Origin: Paenarthrobacter sp. PH39-S1
GTDB taxonomy: Bacteria; Actinomycetota; Actinomycetes; Actinomycetales; Micrococcaceae
Assembly (NCBI RefSeq): GCF_030063245.1
Contig: NZ_JASISR010000007.1
Span: 1-64,000, forward strand
DNA: 64,000 nt
Direction of reading: 5' to 3'
The translations under genes and the position numbers were made by a program. Below the pieces are notes generated by a model. It was not told the origin of the DNA. It searched no databases and saw only the letters and a program-made list of their open reading frames with translations. This document shows positions 42,581 through 56,472 of this stretch, one piece after another; position 1 is the first letter of the stretch; each line of letters starts with the position of its first letter.

Positions 42581-42618
42581 GATCATGGGCACTTCACTTT
42601 TTGGGTGACGCGAGTCAC

Positions 42619-42647
42619 ACGCTAGCGTAAGGACTGGCTTCACGCAA
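42619..42647 (-). promoter_or_regulatory. Probable cycA promoter
   Basis: TTGCGT, 17 bases, TAGCGT on the minus strand, about 35 bases upstream of the riboswitch. The hexamers are imperfect but their placement fits. Confidence 0.45.
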
Positions 42648-42727
42648 ACGGGCGACCGGCCGTTCGAAGTCACGGGCCGGGGCATGTCAGAGGGGTGTGG
42701 CCATTCATTCCGCCAGTGATGCGGTTT

Positions 42728-42756
42728 TTGCCTCGCCTGGAATCATCGTGTAGTGT
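42728..42756 (+). promoter_or_regulatory. Probable gcv operon promoter
   Basis: TTGCCT, 17 bases, TAGTGT on the plus strand, about 40 bases upstream of the riboswitch. It mirrors the cycA promoter on the other strand. Confidence 0.45.
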
Positions 42757-42795
42757 GTGGTGCGAATCACCCACAGTTTTATGTGCCTTTCGAAT

Positions 42796-42988
42796 CGTGG
42801 CGGGAGAGTCCTCCCAGCTTTTTTGGCGGCGCCGTAGGAGCAAATCCTCCCCAGGAATCTCTCAGGCCCATGTACCGCCACGGCGAGGCAACTCTGGAAA
42901 GCAGTTTGGCGAAAGCCATACTCACCGACGGTGCAAGCGGACGGAAGTCCTGCGGAATCTCTCAGGTCCAAGACAGAGCGGGGAGGAA
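42796..42988 (+). ncRNA. Tandem glycine riboswitch controlling gcvPTH
   Basis: First aptamer: GGCGGGAGAGTCC, CGCCGTAGGAGCAAA, GGAATCTCTCAGGCCC. Linker: CAACTCTGGAAAGCAG. Second aptamer: CACCGACGGTGCAAG, GGAATCTCTCAGGTCC, ending AGAGCGGGGAGG. It lies about 50 bases before the gcvP start. In bacteria, glycine binding usually switches gcv expression on. Confidence 0.95.
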
Positions 42989-43036
42989 CCCAAACCCATG
43001 CCGTGCCCCCGGGCCGGCCGTACCTTGGAGTTCCTC

Positions 43037-45961
<2,925 letters not shown>

Positions 45962-45971
45962 GGATTTTCCC

Positions 45972-47105
<1,134 letters not shown>

Positions 47106-47117
47106 CCCCCCCCCCCC
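47106..47117 (+). repeat. Homopolymer of 12 C between gcvT and gcvH
   Basis: An uninterrupted run of 12 C directly after the gcvT stop codon and about 30 bases before the gcvH start. Slippage would not change a reading frame but could alter spacing or RNA structure. Such runs are also prone to sequencing length errors. Confidence 0.85.
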
Positions 47118-47148
47118 TTTCGAGAAATTCCCTAGGACAAGGATCATC

Positions 47149-47532
47149 ATGAGCAAAGTCGCTTCTGAACTGAAGTATTCCGCCGAGCACGAGTGGATCG
47201 CCGCCGACGGCGCCGGCCCGTCCACCATCGGCGTCTCCGCCGTGGCCGCCGACGCACTCGGCGACATCGTATACGTGGACCTGCCCGAAGCCGGTTCCAC
47301 CGTCACGGCCGGCGAGAGCTGCGGAGAAATTGAGTCAACGAAGTCCGTCTCCGACCTGTACTCCCCGGTCACCGGCGAGGTCACCGAAGTGAACGCCGCC
47401 GTCGTCGATGACCCGGCACTCGTCAATTCCGATCCCTACGGAGCCGGATGGCTGTTCAAGGTGGCCGTGGATTCCGAAGGCCCCCTGTTGACCGCGCCAG
47501 AGTACGCAGCTGCCAACGGAGGCGAGCTGTGA
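47149..47532 (+). CDS. gcvH: Glycine cleavage system H protein
   Basis: A 127-residue lipoyl carrier protein. The lipoylated Lys is in [20 protein letters not shown]. It starts [20 protein letters not shown]. Its last four bases overlap the glyA GTG (GTGA). The lipoyl synthase gene lies downstream in the same run. Confidence 0.97.
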   Translation: MSKVASELKYSAEHEWIAADGAGPSTIGVSAVAADALGDIVYVDLPEAGSTVTAGESCGEIESTKSVSDLYSPVTGEVTEVNAAVVDDPALVNSDPYGAGWLFKVAVDSEGPLLTAPEYAAANGGEL

Positions 47533-48851
47533 GCCGCGCCGGCGCCACCGTGGACTACGTCCAGGTGACCTCACCGAGCCTGGATGCCCCACTGGCAACC
47601 CTGGACCCGGAAATCGCCGTCCAGATCGACGCCGAGCTGGCCCGCCAGCGCACCGGCCTGGAAATGATCGCCTCGGAAAACCACACCGCGGCGGCCGTCA
47701 TGGCAGCCCAAGGCTCGGTGCTGACGAACAAGTACGCCGAAGGGTACCCGGGACGGCGCTACTACGGCGGCTGCGAGCACGTCGACGTCGTCGAACAGCT
47801 GGCGATCGACCGGGTCAAGGCCCTGTTTGGCGCCGCGTACGCGAACGTCCAGCCGCACTCCGGCGCCCAGGCCAACGCATCCGTGATGCACGCGCTGATC
47901 AGGCCCGGCGACACCATCATGGGCCTGAACCTGGCCCACGGCGGCCACCTGACGCACGGCATGAAGATCAACTTCTCCGGCCGGTTGTACAATGTGGTCC
48001 CATACCAGGTCCGCGAGGATACGCACCGGGTGGACATGGCCGAGGTGGAGCGGCTGGCGCTCGAGCACAAGCCTGCCCTCATTGTTGCCGGCTGGTCGGC
48101 CTATGCCCGGCAGCTGGATTTTGCGCACTTCCGCCGCATCGCGGACCTGGTCGGCGCGTACCTCATGGTGGACATGGCGCACTTCGCCGGCCTGGTGGCC
48201 GCGGGCCTGCACCCGTCCCCGGTGCCGCACGCCCACGTCACCACCTCCACCACGCACAAGACCCTGGCCGGTCCGCGTGGCGGGATCATCCTGAGCAACG
48301 ACGCCGACATTGCCAAGAAGATCAACTCGGCCGTGTTCCCCGGGCAGCAGGGCGGGCCGCTGGAGCATGTCATTGCCGGCAAGGCCGTGGCGTTCAAGAT
48401 CGCAGCTTCCGAGGAATTCAAGGAACGCCAGGAAAGGGTGCTGGCCGGTGCCCGGATCCTGGCCGATCGCCTCATCCAGCCGGACGTCGCGGTCAAGGGG
48501 ATCTGCGTGGTTTCCGGTGGCACCGACGTCCACCTGGTCCTGGTCGACCTGCGCAATTGCGAGCTCGACGGACAGCAGGCAGAGGACCGGCTGGCCGCCA
48601 TCGACATTACGGTCAACCGCAATGCCGTGCCGTTCGACCCCCGCCCTCCCATGGTCACCTCAGGCCTGCGCATCGGCACCCCGGCACTGGCAACCCGCGG
48701 ATTTGGTGAAGCGGCCTTCGCCGAGGTTGCCGACATCATTGCCGAGGCGTTGATTGCCGACGCCGGCACCGACCTTTCCGGGCTGCGGTCACGGGTCGCC
48801 GCGCTGGCGGCAGCGCATCCCCTGTACCCCGGGGTCGCGGCGCTGTCCTGA
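47529..48851 (+). CDS. glyA: Serine hydroxymethyltransferase
   Basis: A 440-residue PLP enzyme that interconverts glycine plus methylene-THF and serine. The PLP lysine is in [20 protein letters not shown]. Other family blocks are [20 protein letters not shown] and [20 protein letters not shown]. The GTG start at 47529 overlaps the gcvH stop and has GGAGG upstream. The N-terminal 20 residues are not conserved. Placement in the gcv run points to use of cleavage-derived methylene-THF to make serine. Confidence 0.96.
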   Translation: MSRAGATVDYVQVTSPSLDAPLATLDPEIAVQIDAELARQRTGLEMIASENHTAAAVMAAQGSVLTNKYAEGYPGRRYYGGCEHVDVVEQLAIDRVKALFGAAYANVQPHSGAQANASVMHALIRPGDTIMGLNLAHGGHLTHGMKINFSGRLYNVVPYQVREDTHRVDMAEVERLALEHKPALIVAGWSAYARQLDFAHFRRIADLVGAYLMVDMAHFAGLVAAGLHPSPVPHAHVTTSTTHKTLAGPRGGIILSNDADIAKKINSAVFPGQQGGPLEHVIAGKAVAFKIAASEEFKERQERVLAGARILADRLIQPDVAVKGICVVSGGTDVHLVLVDLRNCELDGQQAEDRLAAIDITVNRNAVPFDPRPPMVTSGLRIGTPALATRGFGEAAFAEVADIIAEALIADAGTDLSGLRSRVAALAAAHPLYPGVAALS

Positions 48852-48885
48852 CCGGGAGTCCTCCCGGCCCTTCGGGCCTGCGGGG

Positions 48886-48928
48886 CCCGGGAGTTTCCAC
48901 CCCCATTGGGGGTGCCGGAACTCCCGGG
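48886..48928 (+). promoter_or_regulatory. Large hairpin between glyA and sdaA
   Basis: cccgggagtt pairs with aactcccggg, enclosing a second stem cacccc-c/g-ggggtg. A smaller ccgggag/ctcccgg stem precedes it at 48852-48867. No T-run follows. It may be a terminator, attenuator or processing site that separates gcvPTH-glyA from sdaA. Confidence 0.6.
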
Positions 48929-49004
48929 TTGGCACCCGAGCCCCGTTATTCCCTGTTTCCCCCGGCTGCCGCATCACTGGCGACCCTTGAAAGGTGTTAT
49001 TTCC

Positions 49005-50402
49005 ATGTCCGTTGGCGTTTTTGATTTGTTTTCCGTCGGGATTGGCCCGTCGAGTTCGCACACCGTGGGACCCATGCGCGCCGCGGCGACGTTTGCGCGG
49101 GAACTGGCCGGCGGCGGGCTGCTGGGACAGGTGGCGTCCGTGCGGGTGGACCTGTACGGGTCCCTGGCGGCGACGGGGCGCGGGCACGGCACCATGACGG
49201 CCGTGCTGCTGGGGCTGGAGGGCCGGGAACCGGAACTGGTCCTGCCCGAGGAGGTGGAGTCCCGGCTGGCCGCGTTTGCCGCCGGCGCGCCGCTGCTTTT
49301 GGCCGGCCGGATCGAGCTGGCCTACGGTGCCGAGGACATCGTCCTGCACCCGCTGACCATCCTGGCCCGGCACACCAACGGGGTGAAATTTGCCGTCAGC
49401 GACGCGGACGGCGCCGTGCTGGCCGAGGCCACGTTCTTTTCCGTGGGCGGGGGCTTCATCATCCGCGACGGCGAGGCCGAGGCGGCGGAGACCGAGCTGG
49501 AGACCTCCAAAGCACAGCTGCCCTACCCGTTCCGCACGGCCGCGGAACTGCTCAGGCACTGCGCCGCGGCGGGCGGGAACTTCAGCGACGTCATGCTCGC
49601 CAACGAACTCGTCGAACGGACGGAGGAGGAGGTCCGGGGCGGGCTGTTGCACATCCGCGACGTCATGGAGGACTGCAAGAACTCCTCCCTGGCCCGGGAG
49701 GGGTTGCTCCCAGGCGGGCTGAAGGTCCGGCGCCGGGCCCCCGCCTGGCATGAACGCCTGCTGGCGGAGGACCCGGACCGGGACCCGAAGTTCTGGCAGG
49801 AATGGGTGAACCTGGTGGCTTTGGCCGTGAACGAGGAAAACGCCTCGGGCGGGCGCGTGGTCACCGCCCCCACCAACGGCGCGGCCGGCATCATCCCGGC
49901 GGTCATGTTCTACGCCACCCACTACCTCGAGGGCATGCGCGACGCCTCCGCCGAAAAAGTGGACGCCGTCGTGGTGAAGTTCCTGCTCGCCGCCGGCGCC
50001 GTGGGCGTGCTGTACAAGGAACAGGCCTCCATCTCCGGCGCGGAGGTCGGCTGCCAGGGCGAGGTCGGCTCGGCGTCGTCCATGGCGGCCGCGGGCCTGG
50101 CCGAGGCCATGGGCGGCACCCCGGAACAGGTTGAAAACGCGGCGGAAATCGCCATGGAACACAACCTGGGCCTGACCTGCGACCCCATCGGCGGGCTCGT
50201 GCAGGTCCCGTGCATCGAACGCAACGCCATCGCCGCCGCCAAGGCCATCAACGCCGCCAAAATGGCGCTCTGGGGCGACGGCCAGCACCGGGTCTCCCTT
50301 GACGAAGTCATCATCACCATGCGCGAAACCGGCAAGGACATGTCCTCCAAATACAAGGAAACCGCCATGGGCGGACTCGCCGTCAACGTCGTCGAATGCT
50401 GA
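49005..50402 (+). CDS. sdaA: L-serine ammonia-lyase (iron-sulfur type)
   Basis: A 465-residue single-chain serine dehydratase that converts L-serine to pyruvate and ammonia with a 4Fe-4S cluster. The beta-domain start is [20 protein letters not shown] followed by [13 protein letters not shown]. The alpha domain has [20 protein letters not shown] and [20 protein letters not shown] and [20 protein letters not shown], which carry the cluster cysteines. AAAGGTG precedes the ATG. It follows glyA, so serine made from glycine can be deaminated. Confidence 0.96.
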   Translation: MSVGVFDLFSVGIGPSSSHTVGPMRAAATFARELAGGGLLGQVASVRVDLYGSLAATGRGHGTMTAVLLGLEGREPELVLPEEVESRLAAFAAGAPLLLAGRIELAYGAEDIVLHPLTILARHTNGVKFAVSDADGAVLAEATFFSVGGGFIIRDGEAEAAETELETSKAQLPYPFRTAAELLRHCAAAGGNFSDVMLANELVERTEEEVRGGLLHIRDVMEDCKNSSLAREGLLPGGLKVRRRAPAWHERLLAEDPDRDPKFWQEWVNLVALAVNEENASGGRVVTAPTNGAAGIIPAVMFYATHYLEGMRDASAEKVDAVVVKFLLAAGAVGVLYKEQASISGAEVGCQGEVGSASSMAAAGLAEAMGGTPEQVENAAEIAMEHNLGLTCDPIGGLVQVPCIERNAIAAAKAINAAKMALWGDGQHRVSLDEVIITMRETGKDMSSKYKETAMGGLAVNVVEC

Positions 50403-50482
50403 TGCACCCTGCGGACACATCGCTTGAAAGTAGCAGCAACCGGCAGGACCACCCTGCCGGCACCGCAAAGAGGAGCATTGAA

Positions 50483-51508
50483 ATGACGTTGGCACCCGAG
50501 GGACGCAAGATGCTGCGGATCGAACAGCGCAACGCCGCGGTACCCGTGGAGCGCAAGCCCGACTGGATGAAAGCCAAGGTCCAGATGGGCACCGAGTACA
50601 TCGCGATGAAGAACCTGGTCAAGGGCCAGGGCCTGCACACGGTGTGCGAGGAGGCCGGCTGCCCCAACATCTTCGAATGCTGGGAGGACCGGGAGGCGAC
50701 GTTCCTCATTGGCGGCTCCGAGTGCACCCGGCGCTGCGACTTCTGCCAGATCGACACCGGCAAGCCCTCGCCGATCGACTTGTTTGAGCCGACGAAGGTC
50801 GCCGAGTCGGTGGTGCAGATGAACCTGCGCTACGCCACGGTCACCGGGGTGGCCCGCGACGACCTGGCCGATGAGGGCGTCTGGCTGTACGCCGAGACGG
50901 TGCGCAAGATCCACAAGCTGAACCCGAACACCGGCGTCGAGCTGCTCATCCCTGACTTCTCCGGCAAGCCCGAGCACATCGCCGCGATCTGCGACTCCGC
51001 CCCGGAAGTGTTCGCCCACAATGTGGAGACGGTGCCGCGGATCTTCAAGCGCATCCGCCCGGCCTTCCGCTATGAGCGGTCCCTGGACGTCATCACCCAG
51101 GGCAGGGACCTGGGCATGGTCACCAAGTCCAACCTGATCCTGGGCATGGGCGAAACCCGGGCGGAAATCTCCCAGGCCCTGGCGGACCTGTACGGCGCCG
51201 GGACGGACCTGATCACGATCACCCAGTACCTGCGCCCCTCCGAACGGCACCTGCCGGTGGACCGCTGGGTCAAGCCGCAGGAATTCCTGGAACTGTCCCA
51301 GGAGGCGGAGGAGATCGGCTTCCTGGGCGTCATGTCCGGGCCGCTGGTGCGGTCCTCCTACCGGGCCGGACGCCTCTGGGCCACCGCCATGCGCAAAAAA
51401 GGCCGCGACATCCCCGAACACCTGGCCCACATCGCCGAAGGCATCGAGGACTCCGGGCACACCCGCCAGGAAGCCGCCTCCCTGCTCACAGCCCATGCGA
51501 CGGCCTGA
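50483..51508 (+). CDS. lipA: Lipoyl synthase
   Basis: A 341-residue radical-SAM enzyme that inserts sulfur at C6 and C8 of octanoyl groups on lipoyl domains. The auxiliary cluster motif is [12 protein letters not shown] and the radical-SAM motif CTRRCDFC. The start at 50483 has AGAGGAGC upstream; a 29-codon extension overlapping sdaA is discounted. Being in the glycine run suggests dedicated lipoylation of GcvH; whether another lipA exists elsewhere in the genome is unknown. Confidence 0.96.
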   Translation: MTLAPEGRKMLRIEQRNAAVPVERKPDWMKAKVQMGTEYIAMKNLVKGQGLHTVCEEAGCPNIFECWEDREATFLIGGSECTRRCDFCQIDTGKPSPIDLFEPTKVAESVVQMNLRYATVTGVARDDLADEGVWLYAETVRKIHKLNPNTGVELLIPDFSGKPEHIAAICDSAPEVFAHNVETVPRIFKRIRPAFRYERSLDVITQGRDLGMVTKSNLILGMGETRAEISQALADLYGAGTDLITITQYLRPSERHLPVDRWVKPQEFLELSQEAEEIGFLGVMSGPLVRSSYRAGRLWATAMRKKGRDIPEHLAHIAEGIEDSGHTRQEAASLLTAHATA

Positions 51509-51593
51509 TGCGCATGGACCCCGCGACGCTCCCCACCCGACCGGAAGTCACGCCACCGACGGCATCGCCGCGACACTGGTGGAGAATACGTTC

Positions 51594-52412
51594 ATGACTG
51601 ATGACGTTCCCCGCCCGGTGTACTTCCTCTCGGACAGTACAGGCATCACCGCAGAAACTCTCGGCAACACCTTGCTGACGCAGTTCCCCGTCAACAATTT
51701 TGACCGCACGACGCTCCCCTTCATCATGACCGTCGAACAGGCGCAGGCGGTCGTGGACACCATCGATGAACTCGCCGCCCGCGGCCCGGCACCGATCGTC
51801 TTTTCCACCGTCGTCGGCAGCGACATCCGCCGGACCCTGGCCCGATGCAAGGGAACGATGGTGGACCTTATCGGGACGAACGTCGGCCAACTGGAACGGG
51901 CCCTTGGCACCCTGGCCAGCGGCGAACCGGGCCGTGCGCATGGTCTGGGAAACGCCGCCCGCTATCAATCCCGGATGACAGCCGTCGAATACGCCATGGA
52001 ACATGATGACGGTCAGAGCCTGCGGGCGTTGGAAAAAGCCCAGATCATTCTGGTGGCCCCTTCCCGCTGCGGCAAGACACCCACCACCATGTATCTGGCG
52101 CTGCAGCACGGCATCTTCGCCGCGAACTTCCCGCTCGTGGACGAGGATTTCGAACGGGAGGGGCTCCCCAAGCCATTGCGGCCGTTCGTTGGGAAGTGCT
52201 TCGGCCTTACCTCCAATCCCCTCCGCCTGAGCCAGGTCCGCACCGAACGCCGTCGCGGCTCTCCGTACGCCTCGCTGCGCCAGTGCGGCTTTGAGCTGCG
52301 CAGCGCCGAACTTTTGTATGTCTCGCATGGGATTCCATACCTGAATTCGGCCAGCGTGTCTGTGGAGGAAATGGCTGCCACCATCCTGCAGCGGATGCAG
52401 CTCAAGCATTAG
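51594..52412 (+). CDS. ppsR: PEP synthase regulatory protein (bifunctional kinase/phosphorylase)
   Basis: A 272-residue DUF299 (PSRP/PDRP) protein that inactivates PEP synthase by ADP-dependent Thr phosphorylation and reactivates it by phosphorolysis. The N-terminus is YFLSDSTGITAETLGNTLLT; the nucleotide-binding motif is LVAPSRCGKTPTTMYLALQH; later GLTSNPLRLSQVRTERR. It lies just before ppsA, its expected target. The start at 51594 is chosen by homology; longer frames overlap the lipA end. Confidence 0.93.
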   Translation: MTDDVPRPVYFLSDSTGITAETLGNTLLTQFPVNNFDRTTLPFIMTVEQAQAVVDTIDELAARGPAPIVFSTVVGSDIRRTLARCKGTMVDLIGTNVGQLERALGTLASGEPGRAHGLGNAARYQSRMTAVEYAMEHDDGQSLRALEKAQIILVAPSRCGKTPTTMYLALQHGIFAANFPLVDEDFEREGLPKPLRPFVGKCFGLTSNPLRLSQVRTERRRGSPYASLRQCGFELRSAELLYVSHGIPYLNSASVSVEEMAATILQRMQLKH

Positions 52413-52559
52413 AGATAAGTTTCACAAACAACGCGTGGCACATGTCACGTGGAAAATTTGGCGAAGACCTGCCACGGTGGACGGGGACGCCTTCAACCTG
52501 TGTTCGCCGAACACCGAGGCAGCGCCGCACGTGCCGCCATTTGCAAAGGAGCAACGACC

Positions 52560-54971
52560 ATGACGACAGACATCCTGTGGTTCTCAGAACTCGGACTCAA
52601 GGACTTGGATCGGGTGGGCGGCAAGAATGCCTCTCTCGGTGAGATGGTGGCGAACCTGACCTCGGCCGGCGTCCAGGTGCCGGACGGGTTCGCCACCACG
52701 GCGGACGCCTATCGCAGCTTCCTGGCCGACTCGGGCCTGGACCGGAAGATTGCCGACAGGCTGGTCGGCCTGGACACCGATGACGTGACCGCCTTGGCCG
52801 AGGCGGGCCAGGAAATCCGGAGCCTGATGCGACAGACGCCCTTCCGGCCGGAGTTTGAAGCTCAGATCCGTACCTCCTACCAGAAGTTGGTGGACAAGCA
52901 CGGGGGCTCAACGGACCTTTCCTGGGCTGTCCGTTCCAGCGCGACGGCGGAAGATCTTCCAGATGCCTCTTTCGCCGGGCAGCAGGAAACCTTCCTGAAC
53001 GTCCGCGGCATCGACAACATCCTGCTGGCCATCAAGGATGTGTTCGCGTCCCTCTACAACGACCGTGCCATCGCCTACCGGGTGCACCACAAGTTCGAGC
53101 ACGCAGACGTGGCGCTTTCGGCCGGGGTCCAGCGCATGGTGCGTTCCGACGTCGGGGCATCCGGCGTCATGTTCACCATGGACACCGAATCCGGGTTCCA
53201 GGACGCCGTCTTCGTCACCTCCTCCTACGGCCTCGGCGAAGCCGTAGTCCAGGGCGCCGTCAACCCGGACGAGTTCTACGTGTACAAACCCGCCCTCCAG
53301 GCCGGCCGCCCCGCCATCCTCAAGCGCGGACTCGGCGAGAAGGCACTCCAGATGACATACACGGCCAACCGTGACATCGGCCGCACCATTGATTTTGTGC
53401 CGGTCGAGGCTGCACTGCGGAACCGCTTCAGCATCACGGACCACGACGTCGAACAGCTCGCGCGCCATGCCCTCGCCATCGAACACCATTACGGGCGCCC
53501 CATGGACATCGAATGGGGCAAAGACGGGATCGACGGTGGCCTCTACATTCTGCAGGCCCGCCCGGAGACCGTGCAGTCCCGCCGGCCCGCCGGCCGGCTC
53601 AGCCGCTTCCGCATGAACGAGACCGGCCAGGTGCTGTCCGAAGGCCGTGCCATCGGCCAGCGCATCGGCGCCGGCCGCGTCCGCATCCTCACCGCCATCG
53701 ACCAGATGGCCGGCTTCGAAACCGGTGACGTCCTCGTCGCCGACATGACCGACCCGGACTGGGAACCGATCATGAAGCGCGCGTCCGCCATCGTCACCAA
53801 CCGGGGCGGACGCACCTGCCACGCGGCGATCATCGCCCGTGAACTGGGGATTCCCGCCGTCGTCGGCACCGGAGACGTCACGGACATCCTCGCCGACGGC
53901 ACCGAGGTGACCGTCTCCTGCGCCGAAGGCGAGACCGGGCTGATCTACCAAGGACTCCTGGACTTCAGCGTCCAGGAAACCGAGATCACCCAGCTGCCCG
54001 AGGCCCCGGTCAAGGTCATGATGAATGTCGGCACACCGGAGCAGGCGTTCGCTTTCGCGCAGTTGCCCAACCACGGCGTCGGCCTTGCCCGGCTGGAGTT
54101 CATCATCAACCGCCAGATCGGCATCCACCCCAAGGCACTCCTCAACGTGGACGAACAACCGGCGGACGTGGCAGTGCAAATCCGGGAGCGGATTGCCGCT
54201 TACGACAGTCCACGCGACTACTACATCAAGCGCCTGGCCGAAGGGGTGGCAACCATCGCCGCCGCGTTCGCGCCGCAACCGGTGATTGTGCGCATGTCCG
54301 ACTTCAAGTCCAACGAGTACGCCAACCTGCTTGGCGGACCCGCCTACGAGCCGCATGAAGAAAACCCGATGCTCGGCTTCCGCGGCGCTTCCCGCTACCT
54401 GGAGCCGTCCTTCCGGGACTGCTTCGACCTGGAGTGCGAGGCCCTGTCCTTTGTGCGCAATGAGATGGGTCTGACCAACGTCAAGCTGATGATCCCCTTT
54501 GTGCGCACCCTGGACGAGGGCCGCGGCGTGATCGACCTGCTCGCGGAGAACGGACTGCGCCGCGGCGAAAACGGGCTGGAGGTCATCATGATGTGCGAGC
54601 TGCCAGCCAACGCACTGCTGGCCGATGAATTCCTGGACCACTTCGACGGGTTCTCCATCGGTTCCAACGATATGACCCAGCTGACCCTGGGTCTGGACCG
54701 GGATTCGGCCATCGTCGCCGGAAGCTTTGATGAACGCAATCCCGCCGTCAAGAAGCTGCTGAGCATGGCCATCACGGCCTGTAAGGCCCGGGGGAAATAC
54801 GTGGGGATCTGCGGCCAGGGGCCCAGCGACCATGCGGACTTTGCCGAGTGGCTGGTTGGCGAAGGCATCGATTCCGTGTCACTGAACCCGGACACCGTGG
54901 TGGACACTTGGCTGCGCCTCGCCAGTGCAGCCGCCGGCCCCCAAGAATCGGGCAGCATGATGTCTCAATGA
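52560..54971 (+). CDS. ppsA: Phosphoenolpyruvate synthase
   Basis: An 803-residue enzyme that converts pyruvate, ATP and water to PEP, AMP and phosphate. The N-terminal ATP-grasp part begins [20 protein letters not shown] and has [20 protein letters not shown]. The swivelling domain has the phospho-His in [16 protein letters not shown], with the regulatory Thr two residues before. The C-terminal PEP-binding domain ends with [27 protein letters not shown] precedes the ATG. It completes a glycine to serine to pyruvate to PEP route. Confidence 0.97.
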   Translation: MTTDILWFSELGLKDLDRVGGKNASLGEMVANLTSAGVQVPDGFATTADAYRSFLADSGLDRKIADRLVGLDTDDVTALAEAGQEIRSLMRQTPFRPEFEAQIRTSYQKLVDKHGGSTDLSWAVRSSATAEDLPDASFAGQQETFLNVRGIDNILLAIKDVFASLYNDRAIAYRVHHKFEHADVALSAGVQRMVRSDVGASGVMFTMDTESGFQDAVFVTSSYGLGEAVVQGAVNPDEFYVYKPALQAGRPAILKRGLGEKALQMTYTANRDIGRTIDFVPVEAALRNRFSITDHDVEQLARHALAIEHHYGRPMDIEWGKDGIDGGLYILQARPETVQSRRPAGRLSRFRMNETGQVLSEGRAIGQRIGAGRVRILTAIDQMAGFETGDVLVADMTDPDWEPIMKRASAIVTNRGGRTCHAAIIARELGIPAVVGTGDVTDILADGTEVTVSCAEGETGLIYQGLLDFSVQETEITQLPEAPVKVMMNVGTPEQAFAFAQLPNHGVGLARLEFIINRQIGIHPKALLNVDEQPADVAVQIRERIAAYDSPRDYYIKRLAEGVATIAAAFAPQPVIVRMSDFKSNEYANLLGGPAYEPHEENPMLGFRGASRYLEPSFRDCFDLECEALSFVRNEMGLTNVKLMIPFVRTLDEGRGVIDLLAENGLRRGENGLEVIMMCELPANALLADEFLDHFDGFSIGSNDMTQLTLGLDRDSAIVAGSFDERNPAVKKLLSMAITACKARGKYVGICGQGPSDHADFAEWLVGEGIDSVSLNPDTVVDTWLRLASAAAGPQESGSMMSQ

Positions 54972-55393
54972 CGTCGTCAAGGTCCTGCAGGTCGCGGAGG
55001 TGAGGACGATTTTAGAGTGGCGTGCAGTGGCCGGATGGTCGCCGGCAACGTTTTTCGAGAACCTGTCCAGCCTGTCAGGGCTGAATTCGTTCAGCGCTGA
55101 CTTCCGCACGAGCAGGTGCGATAACGCGAGTGTAGGTCTCTTCATAGCCGTCGGTGGTACGCCGCCAGGACCTCGGGTGAGGTGTCGTCGTCGACCTTTT
55201 CGAATGTGGAGGTAAGATCCGGTTGAGCGGCCAACCGAGCAGCCAGACCGTCGGTGTGAAGCGACTCGCAGAGGCCCTGCGCAAGCGAACGAGCGATTCG
55301 GTCCTCATTTGTTCCCCCAGCGAGATTGTTCACTTGGCCGGGCTAATGGAGAGCGACGACGTGGAAGCGTGACGACGCGGAGGCAAGAGCAGT
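54972..55393. other. Region with a frameshifted hypothetical frame on the minus strand
   Basis: Between ppsA and the GIY-YIG-like gene. The minus strand has a coding-like frame NNLAGGTNEDRIARSLAQGL followed by ARLAAQPDLTSTFEKVDDDT, and a neighbouring frame continues YEETYTRVIAPARAEVSAER. It looks like a small gene with one frameshift at about 55140. The family was not recognised. Confidence 0.35.
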
Positions 55394-55909
55394 ATGCGAC
55401 TTGTTTCCTTTAGACTCGCCAGATGCCAGTTTCCGTTGATGAAGTATGCGATGCCTGTCTTAGGCCCGCCGGATGTGTCTGTCCGCTGCGGTGAGCGCGT
55501 GCCCGAAGATCGCCCGTTTGAAGCGCGTCTTCAACAATTTTGGCTGGCCGACGAGCCAGTTCTGTACATTGGGCTCGCGGGAACGTCTCTGTCAAAGCGC
55601 ATCCAGCAGTACTACTCGACACCCATCGGCGCGAGGTCGCCGCACAGTGGCGGGTGGTGGCTCAAGGCGCTTCAGGCCCTGCCGTCCCTATTCGTCCACT
55701 ACGCTCCGGCCGATGGCGATGTCCAGGCCATTGAGACTAAGACGATCAACGCTTTTGCTCGTCGCCTTCCTGGCGAGCTAATCACCGGACTTTATGATTC
55801 CGACCGTGTGGCTCCATTCGCAAACGTAAATGTGCCAGGAGTTGGGGACAAGCACCACGGTTTCCGAAACCACAAGCTTATGAAGGGCACGACGTCGCCC
55901 GGCAGCTGA
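55394..55909 (+). CDS. GIY-YIG-like protein
   Basis: 171 residues. The central part resembles a GIY-YIG fold: DEPVLYIGLAGTSLSKRIQQ (with YIG and a conserved Arg), then YYSTPIGARSPHSGGWWLKA, and VQAIETKTINAFARRLPG carrying a Glu where these nucleases have the metal ligand. The end reads GVGDKHHGFRNHKLMKG. GGAGG lies ten bases before the ATG; an ATG at 55439 is an alternative. It opens a toxin-antitoxin-rich island, so a defence or toxin role is possible but not shown. Confidence 0.6.
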   Translation: MRLVSFRLARCQFPLMKYAMPVLGPPDVSVRCGERVPEDRPFEARLQQFWLADEPVLYIGLAGTSLSKRIQQYYSTPIGARSPHSGGWWLKALQALPSLFVHYAPADGDVQAIETKTINAFARRLPGELITGLYDSDRVAPFANVNVPGVGDKHHGFRNHKLMKGTTSPGS

Positions 55910-55936
55910 CGAGGCAGTCGAGCACGAGATTGACCT

Positions 55937-56200
55937 TCATTTCGATTGGTAAATCCCGCGTCGGTGGCCCACAGCAACGACCAGAACAACAAGCCGATCG
56001 TCATGAATTTCATAGACGATCCGGTAGTCTCCGGTCCTGATACGCCAGTCTCCCGTGTTCCCGGCGAGCTTTTTCGTGCCCGGAGGGCGTGGCGTTACGG
56101 CCAGCAACTCGATTGCGGCCTGAATTCGTCGGCGAGACTCCGGAGGGAGCTTGCGCAATTGGCGTGCCGCGGCCGGTGCGATCTGGACGGCGTAAATCAC
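55937..56200 (-). CDS. RelE/ParE-family toxin
   Basis: An 87-residue toxin of the RelE/ParE fold: IYAVQIAPAAARQLRKLPPE, SRRRIQAAIELLAV, then GDWRIRTGDYRIVYEIHDDR and LVVLVVAVGHRRGIY. All strands of the fold appear intact, including the basic C-terminus. The start overlaps the antitoxin stop by four bases. Confidence 0.93.
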   Translation of the reverse strand: MIYAVQIAPAAARQLRKLPPESRRRIQAAIELLAVTPRPPGTKKLAGNTGDWRIRTGDYRIVYEIHDDRLVVLVVAVGHRRGIYQSK

Positions 56201-56463
56201 GTGAGGCCGAGTTCAGCCTTGACTTCCTCCCAAGGGATGGGACCTTGGCCGCTTTCAGCCATCTCCGTCCGGGCTTCGTTTGCGGCTCTCAGATCGTCCA
56301 GATCCTCGGCAGCCTCAATCAGGTTGGCGAGGTCCTCTGCATCTATCAAAGCAGCGACTCGTCGGCCGTGGCGCAACAGGTATACCGGCTCGTGCTTGAC
56401 CCGGGCTGTATCAACCGCTTCGGACAAGCGACTCCGTACGTCCGTCACGCTCATCTCACTCAT
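56197..56463 (-). CDS. Phd/YefM-family antitoxin
   Basis: An 88-residue antitoxin: SVTDVRSRLSEAVDTARVKH, EPVYLLRHGRRVAALIDAED, then an acidic helical tail EVKAELGLT. It precedes and overlaps the RelE toxin. Such antitoxins bind their own promoter. Confidence 0.93.
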   Translation of the reverse strand: MSEMSVTDVRSRLSEAVDTARVKHEPVYLLRHGRRVAALIDAEDLANLIEAAEDLDDLRAANEARTEMAESGQGPIPWEEVKAELGLT

Positions 56464-56472
56464 AAACTAATA

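Noticed and set aside
42380-42988. Inverted similarity around the cycA-gcvP gap read as insertion-sequence ends
   Set aside because: The similar blocks are the conserved parts of two glycine riboswitches facing opposite ways, not terminal repeats, and no transposase lies between them.
48789-50495. A 568-codon minus-strand frame opposite sdaA
   Set aside because: It mirrors a well-conserved serine dehydratase and encodes a His/Gly/Gln-rich sequence with no recognisable domain.
52908-54833. A 641-codon minus-strand frame opposite ppsA
   Set aside because: PEP synthase on the plus strand is certain; the reverse frame is an antisense shadow.
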